Assembly: GCA_028875175.1 (NCBI GenBank)
Contig: JAPPFO010000094.1
Span: 1-19,994 of the forward strand
Length of the DNA: 19,994 bases
Reading direction: 5' to 3'
DNA from: Chloroflexota bacterium
GTDB lineage: Bacteria > Chloroflexota > UBA11872
Positions 1 to 8,019 of this stretch are shown in pieces. The notes under the pieces are model-generated. The model was not told the DNA's origin, searched no databases, and saw only the letters and a list, made by a program, of their open reading frames with translations. The position numbers and the translations under genes were made by a program. Numbering within the stretch: position 1 is the first letter of the stretch; each line of letters opens with the position of its first letter.

Positions 1-3000
1 GGGGCCGCCTGCGCACCGGTGCCCGTCACCTCCAAGATCGCCGCCGTGCCGGCCGGAGCGCCCATCGGCACGACGGCGCAGCCGTCGAGCGCGGCGGACA
101 CCGCCGCGCCGGCCATCGCGGCGGCCGCCTACGCCGGCGCGACGTTGACCCTGACCATGAGCGAGCCGGTTTGGGCGGAGCAGCGCCCGCCGCCGGGCGA
201 CTTCGTGGTCCGGTCGAACGCCGTCCTCAAGGTCACGAAGGTCGGCATTGCGGCGCAGCGGTCGGATGCGGGCAAGGTGATCACGCTGACCTTGGCGAAG
301 GCCGTGTCCGGCGCGCACAGGGTGCTGGTGAGCTACGTCCCCAACCGCACCGCCGCACGGCGCCCGCGCGACGCCGCCGGCAACCGGATGGGCTTCGAGA
401 CGGCGACCGCGCTGCCGCGGCGCACGCTGTCCGCCGCCTTCGGCGGCGCGGGCGAATCGGGCATCGCGGAGGATGCGGGCGAGGTGGACGTGACGATCTC
501 CCTGGACGATCCGCCGGACTCGGGCAGCTACACGGGCTGCCGCCTGCGCCTGGCGGCGGACGGCGTCGCGGACGCCGCCGACGTCGAGCTCGCCGAAGCC
601 GGGCTGGCGCTCAACCCCGGCAACGGCTGGCGGGCCGGCGCCAAGCTCCTGCGGATCGTTGACGACGCCCTGGCCGAGGGCGACGAGGCGCTGGCGGTGG
701 AGGCGCACTGCACGGGCGGCGCGGCGGGCATGGAGCCGTCGGCGAGGTGGCTCGCATCGGAGTCGGCGACCGCGACGATCGTCGACAACGAGTCGCGGAC
801 CGTAGCGCTGGCCGCGGCCCCGTCGGGGATTGTGGAGACGGCGGAGGCCACGCCCGTGACGGTCACGGCGACGCTGGACGGCCAGGCGACGGAGGGGCTG
901 GACCTCCCGCTCACACTGTCGGGCACCGCCACGGCGGACGACTACTCCGTGAGCGGGACGAAGAGCATCGCGATCGCTGCGGGCGCGGCCAGCGGCTCGA
1001 CGGTGCTGACCATCGACCCGGCGGCCGACCAGGATGACGTTGACGAGGCCATTGCCGTCGACGCCGTCCTGGCCGGGTATGCGGTGACCGGCGCGGAGGT
1101 GGCCATCACGGAGCCCGCGCCGCCGCCCAGGCTGGTCGCCGCGGTCGCGTCGTCGAAGCTGAACGAGGACGCGGGCAAGGTCACCGTCCGATTGACCTTG
1201 AGGAACCCGCCGGCATCGGGCGGCTACACGGGCTGCGGACTTCGCCTCGCCGCAGGCAGCGTGGCGGAATCGCCTGCGGACGTGACCTTCCCGAACCAAA
1301 AGCGGCTGAGGGCGGCCAACGGCTGGACGGCCCAAGGCAAGCTCCTGAACCTGGTGGACGACGCGCTCACGGAGCGCAATGAGGCGCTCGTGGTGGAAGG
1401 CCGCTGCAAGGGCAGGGAGCCGGGGACCGAGCCGGCCGCCAAGGACCTGCTCGCCAAGCCGCTGCGGCTGACCATCAGGGACAACGACGGGGCGCGTCCC
1501 CTGACCCTGTCGGTCGATCCGGCCACGATCGGCGAGACGCTCGGCGGGCAGGCGGTTGAGGTCACGGCCACGGTGGCCGATGCGCCTCCGTCGCCGGTGA
1601 CGGTCAGCCTGCGCCTCGGCCCCGGCGCGTACTCGGCGACCGGCGCCCTGAGGGTCGTGATTCCGGCGGGCTCGACAAGCGGCGCAACCGAGCTGACGTT
1701 CACGCCCACTGACGACGGCAACGCATCCGACGACACGGTGGCCGTCAGCGGCACCGCCCCCGGCCACACGGTGGCCGACGCCAGCCTGACCATCGCGGAG
1801 CCGACCGTGGTGGACGGGGCGGACCTGAGCGGCCTTGCGGTCCGGTTGACGGTCAGTCCGGCGGCGATCCGGGAAGGGTCCAGCGGCGGCCACCGGCTGA
1901 ACGTGAGGCTTGACGGCGTGGACGTGCCGCCGGTGGACGTGTCCATGGCGCCCGACATCGGCGGCACGGCGACGCGGGGGTCGTCGCACGACTACCGGCT
2001 GACCGGCGCGGCGGGCTGGCGGAAGCTGACGGTCAAGGCCAACGATGCGCATCTGGCAGCCTCAAGCCGGGTGACGGTTGCGGCGTTCGCGGACAGCGTG
2101 GACGAGGGCGACGAGACGGTGACGTTCACCGTCAGCCAAGTGACCTGGGGCACGACGGCGGTGGCGCTGGACCCGCCGGCCGTGGCGACGCTGCGCATCA
2201 CGGAGGCGTGGGAGACGCCGAAGGCCCCGAAGGGCTTAAGCGCGGCGCCCTCGCCCGGCAACGAGACCCACGGCCTCGACGTGAGCTGGAGCGCGGTGGC
2301 CGCCACGCCGCCGGTCGAGGGCTACGTGGTGCGCTACCGGGAAGTGACGGCCCCGCCTTCCGCCTGGAGGGAAGCGGAGCCGCAGCCCGGGCTGGCGACG
2401 GCAATCACGGGGCTCAACGCCGGAACGCGCTACGAGCTCCGGGCCTACGCGAGGAGCGCGGCGGGCGACGGCCCGGAGTCGGGCAGCGCCTACGCCTACA
2501 CTGCGGACGGCGGCTGCCCGATGTCGGCGCCCTCAGTGTCCGCGGCGGCGGGGGAGCGCTCGTCGTCGGACCTGAGCGTGTCCTGGCAGGCGCCGGCCTG
2601 CGGCGCGTCGGTGGCCGGATACCGCCTGCGGCATCGGGAGGATCCGGACGCCGAGAAGGTTGAGGGCGCCTGGACGGAGACCGCCGCGGCGGGCACGGCG
2701 GCGACGCTCACGGGCTTGGCCGCGGACACGTCCTACGTCGTGGCGGTGCGCGCCGTCACCGCGGGCGGCGACAAGGGGCCCTGGTCGCCGGAGGGCAAGG
2801 GGCGCACCGGGCTCGACACGCGGCTGCCGCCGCGCATGGGCGCGCCGGCGGTGGCGCCGCACGCTGTGGACGGCGCCTCCCGGTTGGACGCCACGTGGAC
2901 ACGGGTGACCTGGACGGACCCCAACGGCGTGCCGCACTTGATGGCGGAGTACCAGTACCGCCACCGGGCAGACGGCGGCGCCTGGACGGCGCCGGCCGGC

Positions 3001-6000
3001 GCACGGGCGGGTACCGGGGAGGCCTCGGCCATGACGCGCTCGATTTCCGGGCTGGCCGCCGGCACTTGGCACGAGGTGCAGGTGCGGGCCGTGAACCGCG
3101 CGGGCGGGGCCGCCCATCCCGGCAAGTGGTCGGAGCCGGGCCGCGGGCGCACCTGGGGCGCGCCGGACCGGGTGGAGGAGCCGGCGGCGTACCTGACGGG
3201 CCAGGCGGTTGAGGTGGTGTGGGAGGCGCCGCACGACGGCGGGTCGCCGATCACGGACTACGACGTGGACTACCGGGAGCGGGGCTCGACCCGCTGGAGG
3301 ACGCATCCGTACGCGGGCTGCGCCATGGGGACGTGCGCCGCCGAGGCGTCGATCAACGGGCTGGCCAGGCAGGTGCGGGTGCGCGCGGGGAACGCGCTCG
3401 GCATGGGCAAGTGGTCGCGGGCGGCCAAGGTGCAGTCGCGCAAGCTCCTGCGGGCGTCCTACGGCACGGCGGCCGCAACGGTGGAGGAGGGCGAGTCGCT
3501 GCTGGTGAGGGGGCGGCTGGACGGCGCGGCCGACCGCGGGGTGCCGGCGCGGGTTAGGACCACCGGCGGCGCGGGCGCGTTCCGCCTGGACGGCCTGACC
3601 GGCCAGGCGGCCGCGTTCGGCTTGGGCACGCTTGAGCAGACGTTCACGTTCGCGGCGCTCCAGGACACGGACGACGTCAGCGAGAAGGTGACGCTCGGGT
3701 TCGGGACGCTCCCCGACGGGGTGAGCCTGGCCGCGCCGGCCTCGCTGGTGGTGACCATCAACGACGACGAGGCCGCGAACGGCGCACCGGCGTTCGCCTC
3801 GGGCGCAGCGGCCACCCGCACCGTGGCTGAGAATGCGGCAGCGGGCACGGCGGTGGGCGCGCCGCTCACAGCCACGGACCCGGAGAACGACCCGCTGGCC
3901 TACACGCTGGGCGGGACCCATGCGGCGCTGTTCACGGTCGATGCGTCCAGCGGCCAGCTCAAGGTGGGCGCCGGCGCGGACCTCGACTTCGAGGGCGCGG
4001 CGAACAGCCACTCCGTCACGGTTGAGGTGGGCGACGGCAAGGACGCCTCGGGCGCGGCCGACGCATCAGCGGACGACGCCATCGCGGTCACGGTGAACGT
4101 CACGGACGTGGCGGAGCCGCCGTCGGCGCCCGCCGCGCCGACGCTGACGCCGACGGCCACGACGCTTGGCGTCGCGTGGACCGAGCCGGACAACACGGGA
4201 CCTGCGATCACCGGCTACGAACTGCACCGCCGGGCATCCGGCGAGGCGGACTGGACCGATGCGCAGCTGTCGGGAACGGCGACCGCCGCCACGCTCAACG
4301 GCCTGTCCCCCGGCACCGCCCACGAAGTGCGGGTGCGCGCGGCCAACGACGAGGGTACCGGCGCTTGGTCCGCATCCGCCGAGGGGAACACCCTGCCGGC
4401 GGTGTCGCTGGCCGCCGACGACCTGCAGCCGGAGATCGCGGACGGCAATGCGGCCGCGGCGGTGACGCTGAGCGCGACGGCGGGCGCGGCGGGTGGCGGG
4501 ACGCTGACCGGAGCATGGCTGACGCGCGACGGCGAGGGAACGGTGGCCGTGCTGGAGGACGGCATCGCGCTGGCCGACGGCGCCCAGGCGGCGCGGGCGG
4601 CGTCCTCGTCGGCGCCGGGGCCGCGGACGTTCGGGTTCCGGGCGACCCACGCGCTGGACGGCCGCACGCGGGCCTCGACGGAGTGGCTGACCGTCAACTG
4701 GCGCCCGCGGGTGATCCTGTCCGCGTCTCCGTCGAGCGTTGCCGAGGACGGCGGCCCCACGAAGGTCACGGTGACGGCTAGGCTCACCGGCACGGCGGTG
4801 AGCGATGCGGCGAAGACGGTGGCCGTGTCGGTGGCGGGCGGCACCGCCAAGGTCGGCGACGACTTCGAGGCGGTGGACGGCTTCACGATCAAGCTGGCGG
4901 GCGGCGCGCGGAGCGCGGACGGATCCTTCACCCTGACGCCGGTGGCGGACTCGGCCCGCGAGGGGCCGGAGACCGTCTCCGTGGCCGGCACCGCCACTGA
5001 CGGCAGCCCGGTCACGGTCACGGGGGCGACGGTCAGCATCGTGGACGCCGATCCGAAGCTGACGGTGGCCGCCCCCTCGAACGGCCACGTCACCGGCACG
5101 ACCGGCAGCGGCGATGCCAAGACGACGGTGATCGACTGCGGCTCCGGGGGCCGGACGGACTGCGCCGCAACCCTTGCGGGCGGCACCGAGGTGGCGCTGA
5201 CGGCCACGGCGGACGACGGATACCTCTTCAGCGGCTGGACCGGGGCCTGCAGCGGCGCCGGCGCCTGCACGGTGACCGTGAGCGTGGACACGACGGTCGG
5301 CGCGAAGTTCGCCGCCGCCCGCAAGCTGACGGTGGCGAAGCCGGCCAACGGCAAGGTGGTGGGCAAGGTCGGCCAGGCGACGGTGATCGACTGCGGCAGC
5401 GACTGCGCGGAGACAGTGGCGGACGGCACCAGCGTCGCCCTGAGCGCCAGCCCCAGTGCGGACCACAGGTTCGACGGCTGGGGCGGCGCCTGCGCCTCCG
5501 AGACCACGGCCGACTGCTCGGTTACCCTGAACGCCGACCGCACGGTGAGCGTCGCGTTCGCGTCCACGGCCACCGTCGGCAAGTGCGACGAGAGCGTCGT
5601 GGACGGCTGCGCCGCCGGAACCCTCAACAGCGCCGCGCACCCCGACACCGACGCCGACCACCACTGGCGCTGCGACGGGGCCAACGGCGGGGCCAACTCC
5701 CGCAAGTGCACGAAGCCCAAGGCAGGCTGCTCCGCCGGGAGCCGGGACTGGAGCGCAAGCGGCAACGACTGCACCGGCTCGGTGACGGGCGCGTCCAGCG
5801 GCCAAGCGCGCTCGGCCAACGACGGCGACGGCCCCGCCACGGGCTCGGCATCGTTCAAGTGCGACGACGGGGCCTGGACGGAGCAGTCCGGCAGCGTCTG
5901 CGGCCGGGAGTGCGCCGCGCAGACCCGTTCCCATTGCGATTTGACCAAAACGGCGCACGGCGGCAGTTCGGGAACCTGCGACGCCGACTCCACCGGGAAC

Positions 6001-8019
6001 TGCTCCCACTCCTGCAGCAACGGCGTCTGGACCCGGGAGAGCGGCCAGTGCAACGCCCGCTGCCCCACGAGTGCCGAAACTTGGACGGTGGGGGACGACA
6101 GCTGCACGGACACGGTGGCCGGCGGCGTCCACGGCATCACGCGGACGGCCAGCGACGGCGCGGGGTCAGCCCGGGGCACCGCGAGCTACCTGTGCTCCGA
6201 CGGGGACTGGCTGGAGCAGGCGGGCAGCACCTGCGAGCGGGAGTGCGGGGCCGCCACGCACACTTGGCGCGTGGGTTCGGCCGAGTGCAGCGCGCGGCTG
6301 GGCACGCTGCCGAGCGGGTGGAGCAACCTGGCGGAGGACGACAGGTACCCGGACACCGGCTCCGCAAGGTACGAGTGCGCCGACGGGACTTGGACGGCCC
6401 CCACCTCCGGGAGCGCGAGCTGTCATGAGAGCTGCGAAGCAAAGACCATCGACGACTGCGTTCTGGAGAACAAGGTTCACAACGGCAGATCGGGTTCCTG
6501 CGCCGGCGGGTCGGGCGCCTGCTCCTACACCTGCGTAAGCGGGAACTGGAGCAGGAACAGCAACAGCTGCCAAGCGGACTGCGCCACCAGCACCGAGACC
6601 TGGACCGTGGACGACGACAGTTGCTCGGCATCGGTAACCGGCGGGACGCATGGTGCGACCCGCAGCGTCAACGATCCGGCCACCGGCACGACCAGCGGCT
6701 CCGCGACCTTCGAGTGCAATGACGGGGACTGGGACGAGCAGGCGGGCAGCACATGCAATCGGGAGTGTTCGGGTGGCCCCGCGACCTGGAAGGGCGCCAA
6801 CAGCACCAGCTGCTCCGCAACCCTCGCCCGACAGCCGCACGGCGGCACCAGCACGGCAAATGACCAAACGATCCTGGACACCGGATCGGCCACCTATCAG
6901 TGCGATGACGGCGACTGGGGGGATCCCGCCAGCGAGACCTGCGACAAGGGATGCGCAGGACGAACAATTGCGGGGTGCCCGTTGGCGGACAGGGCGCATG
7001 AAGGCAGCTCGGGCGGAACCTGTGTCGGCGACTACTCCGGCACTTGCTCATACTCGTGCAGCCTGGGCGCGTGGTCGGCAGTTTCAGCGTGCCGCGCGGA
7101 TTGCGCCGGCCAAACGATAGATGGGTGCACATTGACGGGCAAGGCGCATGGCGGCACGTCAGGCGGAACCTGCGGCACCGGTTACCAGGGCAGCTGCTCC
7201 TACTCCTGCGGCGACGGCAGCTGGACGCCCGTCACGGAATGCAAGCCCGAGCTTAGGGTGAGCCCGGTGCCGAAGGGCGGATACGTGACGGCGAAGCCGG
7301 TGGCGGGCGACGGGATTTCCTGCGGGTCGGGAAATCGGACGGACTGCGTCATGGCAGTGCCCAAACGCACGACGGTCAACCCGTCGGCAACGGCGAGGAG
7401 CGAATACGAGTCGGGGAACTGGACCGGCTGCGACAAACCCGAAAAAACCTGCAGGGTCACAGTGGACGCGCCGAAAACCATCAGCGCGACGTTCACCTGC
7501 GAGCTGACGGCGGAAGCGGGCGGCCCGTACACGGCCACCTACATCTACATTCCCGCGCTTAATGTCGGGCCGTACTACTTGGCCACCGTGGAGGCGTCGG
7601 CCTCGGGGTGCGTTCTGCCGTACAGTTACACTTGGCAAGGGCAGTCCGAGCAGGAGGGAGGGGGCGCCTTCTACATATTCTATACAACAGGTGACCGAAA
7701 GAAGACCGTCACGGTCAGGGATGACCATGACAATACCGGTGATGACACGGCGGTCATCGCCGTGGGCACTGCCGCGAGCAGTGCCGAGAGGGCAGGCAGC
7801 GGCGGCGCGGAGTTCTCGCTCGAGGTGCCGCTGGGAGGCGACCTGCGCTTGATCTGGGGCGAGGACAGCGCCGTCTCGGCGACCTCGGACGACGACGCCG
7901 TCGCCGCGGTCAGCGTCGCCTCGCCGGCGATCCGCGTGACCGGCGTGGGCGTCGGCAGGACGCACGTCATCCTGCAGACCGACGCGGGCAAGCTGCGGCT
8001 GCCCGTGGCCGTCAAGTGA
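1..8019 (+). CDS. A1: giant multidomain adhesin-like surface protein (5' end outside window)
   Basis: The frame is open from base 1 with no start or signal peptide, so this is the C-terminal ~2672 residues of a larger extracellular protein. Numbering from the GTG at 19, the order is: SwmB-like Ig domain (28-135); two similar Calx-beta-like pairs (138-372, 373-600) and another Calx-beta-like unit (605-733); four fibronectin III domains (734-1139); Calx-beta-like (1141-1252); cadherin-like (1254-1365, with DPENDPL); a fifth fibronectin III (1367-1460); an unassigned beta-rich stretch; Calx-beta (1564-1679); two InlB-type beta repeats (1680-1851, with FSGWTG and FDGWGG); a Cys-rich array (1853-2409); a third InlB-type repeat; a PKD-like domain (2494-2584); and a C-terminal Big2- or pilus/secretin-N-like domain (2585-2666). 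Such proteins are usually adhesins; the ligand and export route cannot be read here. There is no sorting signal or autotransporter barrel at the C terminus. Domain names rest on pattern recognition. Confidence 0.88.
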   Translation, partial: GAACAPVPVTSKIAAVPAGAPIGTTAQPSSAADTAAPAIAAAAYAGATLTLTMSEPVWAEQRPPPGDFVVRSNAVLKVTKVGIAAQRSDAGKVITLTLAKAVSGAHRVLVSYVPNRTAARRPRDAAGNRMGFETATALPRRTLSAAFGGAGESGIAEDAGEVDVTISLDDPPDSGSYTGCRLRLAADGVADAADVELAEAGLALNPGNGWRAGAKLLRIVDDALAEGDEALAVEAHCTGGAAGMEPSARWLASESATATIVDNESRTVALAAAPSGIVETAEATPVTVTATLDGQATEGLDLPLTLSGTATADDYSVSGTKSIAIAAGAASGSTVLTIDPAADQDDVDEAIAVDAVLAGYAVTGAEVAITEPAPPPRLVAAVASSKLNEDAGKVTVRLTLRNPPASGGYTGCGLRLAAGSVAESPADVTFPNQKRLRAANGWTAQGKLLNLVDDALTERNEALVVEGRCKGREPGTEPAAKDLLAKPLRLTIRDNDGARPLTLSVDPATIGETLGGQAVEVTATVADAPPSPVTVSLRLGPGAYSATGALRVVIPAGSTSGATELTFTPTDDGNASDDTVAVSGTAPGHTVADASLTIAEPTVVDGADLSGLAVRLTVSPAAIREGSSGGHRLNVRLDGVDVPPVDVSMAPDIGGTATRGSSHDYRLTGAAGWRKLTVKANDAHLAASSRVTVAAFADSVDEGDETVTFTVSQVTWGTTAVALDPPAVATLRITEAWETPKAPKGLSAAPSPGNETHGLDVSWSAVAATPPVEGYVVRYREVTAPPSAWREAEPQPGLATAITGLNAGTRYELRAYARSAAGDGPESGSAYAYTADGGCPMSAPSVSAAAGERSSSDLSVSWQAPACGASVAGYRLRHREDPDAEKVEGAWTETAAAGTAATLTGLAADTSYVVAVRAVTAGGDKGPWSPEGKGRTGLDTRLPPRMGAPAVAPHAVDGASRLDATWTRVTWTDPNGVPHLMAEYQYRHRADGGAWTAPAGARAGTGEASAMTRSISGLAAGTWHEVQVRAVNRAGGAAHPGKWSEPGRGRTWGAPDRVEEPAAYLTGQAVEVVWEAPHDGGSPITDYDVDYRERGSTRWRTHPYAGCAMGTCAAEASINGLARQVRVRAGNALGMGKWSRAAKVQSRKLLRASYGTAAATVEEGESLLVRGRLDGAADRGVPARVRTTGGAGAFRLDGLTGQAAAFGLGTLEQTFTFAALQDTDDVSEKVTLGFGTLPDGVSLAAPASLVVTINDDEAANGAPAFASGAAATRTVAENAAAGTAVGAPLTATDPENDPLAYTLGGTHAALFTVDASSGQLKVGAGADLDFEGAANSHSVTVEVGDGKDASGAADASADDAIAVTVNVTDVAEPPSAPAAPTLTPTATTLGVAWTEPDNTGPAITGYELHRRASGEADWTDAQLSGTATAATLNGLSPGTAHEVRVRAANDEGTGAWSASAEGNTLPAVSLAADDLQPEIADGNAAAAVTLSATAGAAGGGTLTGAWLTRDGEGTVAVLEDGIALADGAQAARAASSSAPGPRTFGFRATHALDGRTRASTEWLTVNWRPRVILSASPSSVAEDGGPTKVTVTARLTGTAVSDAAKTVAVSVAGGTAKVGDDFEAVDGFTIKLAGGARSADGSFTLTPVADSAREGPETVSVAGTATDGSPVTVTGATVSIVDADPKLTVAAPSNGHVTGTTGSGDAKTTVIDCGSGGRTDCAATLAGGTEVALTATADDGYLFSGWTGACSGAGACTVTVSVDTTVGAKFAAARKLTVAKPANGKVVGKVGQATVIDCGSDCAETVADGTSVALSASPSADHRFDGWGGACASETTADCSVTLNADRTVSVAFASTATVGKCDESVVDGCAAGTLNSAAHPDTDADHHWRCDGANGGANSRKCTKPKAGCSAGSRDWSASGNDCTGSVTGASSGQARSANDGDGPATGSASFKCDDGAWTEQSGSVCGRECAAQTRSHCDLTKTAHGGSSGTCDADSTGNCSHSCSNGVWTRESGQCNARCPTSAETWTVGDDSCTDTVAGGVHGITRTASDGAGSARGTASYLCSDGDWLEQAGSTCERECGAATHTWRVGSAECSARLGTLPSGWSNLAEDDRYPDTGSARYECADGTWTAPTSGSASCHESCEAKTIDDCVLENKVHNGRSGSCAGGSGACSYTCVSGNWSRNSNSCQADCATSTETWTVDDDSCSASVTGGTHGATRSVNDPATGTTSGSATFECNDGDWDEQAGSTCNRECSGGPATWKGANSTSCSATLARQPHGGTSTANDQTILDTGSATYQCDDGDWGDPASETCDKGCAGRTIAGCPLADRAHEGSSGGTCVGDYSGTCSYSCSLGAWSAVSACRADCAGQTIDGCTLTGKAHGGTSGGTCGTGYQGSCSYSCGDGSWTPVTECKPELRVSPVPKGGYVTAKPVAGDGISCGSGNRTDCVMAVPKRTTVNPSATARSEYESGNWTGCDKPEKTCRVTVDAPKTISATFTCELTAEAGGPYTATYIYIPALNVGPYYLATVEASASGCVLPYSYTWQGQSEQEGGGAFYIFYTTGDRKKTVTVRDDHDNTGDDTAVIAVGTAASSAERAGSGGAEFSLEVPLGGDLRLIWGEDSAVSATSDDDAVAAVSVASPAIRVTGVGVGRTHVILQTDAGKLRLPVAVK
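5575..7245 (+). repeat. Cysteine-rich repeat array inside A1 (two interleaved repeat types)
   Basis: After a leading unit (CDESVVDGC ... SRKCTKP), two repeat types alternate. Type a (~60 residues) has ETWTVGDDSC, a G-rich middle, ATFECNDGDW-like, then AGSTC; five copies. Type b (~45 residues) has C..TIDGC.L..KAHGG.SGG.C, then CSYSC.DGSW, then C; four copies. I read the order as a-b, a-a-b, a-a-b, b. Cys, Trp and Gly positions are regular, suggesting small disulfide-bonded domains exposed outside the cell. The family is not one I can name. Confidence 0.8.
7498..7770 (+). other. PKD-like domain of A1 with lowered GC
   Basis: This domain (TAEAGGPYTAT near its start, LPYSYTWQG in the middle, KKTVTVRDDHDNTG near its end) resembles PKD/Ig-like beta sandwiches. 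Base composition dips here: 30 of 60 bases are G or C at 7681-7740, against 41 of 60 at 481-540. The end of a paralogous domain is kept in the A3 fragment at 14034-14150, where RTVTVTDARPKTDKDTATI matches it. Confidence 0.55.
8016..8019 (+). promoter_or_regulatory. GTGA stop/start overlap coupling A1 and B1
   Basis: The A1 stop TGA (8017-8019) lies inside the sequence GTGA whose GTG (8016-8018) starts B1. A 4-base overlap of this kind usually means one transcript and coupled translation. No good Shine-Dalgarno sequence precedes the GTG, which supports re-initiation by ribosomes finishing A1. Confidence 0.7.

Noticed and set aside
19..21. GTG at 19 as the true start of A1
   Set aside because: The frame stays open to base 1, no signal peptide follows, and the sequence enters directly into an Ig-like domain.
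2533..4011. 492-codon open frame on the minus strand
   Set aside because: Antisense to the fibronectin III region of A1; Arg/Gly/Ala/His-rich translation with no domain, as expected from a GC-rich shadow frame.
4066..6179. Two overlapping open frames of over 650 codons on the minus strand
   Set aside because: Both lie opposite A1 and are low-complexity (Ala, Val, Arg or Ser, Pro). Long antisense frames are common at this GC content.
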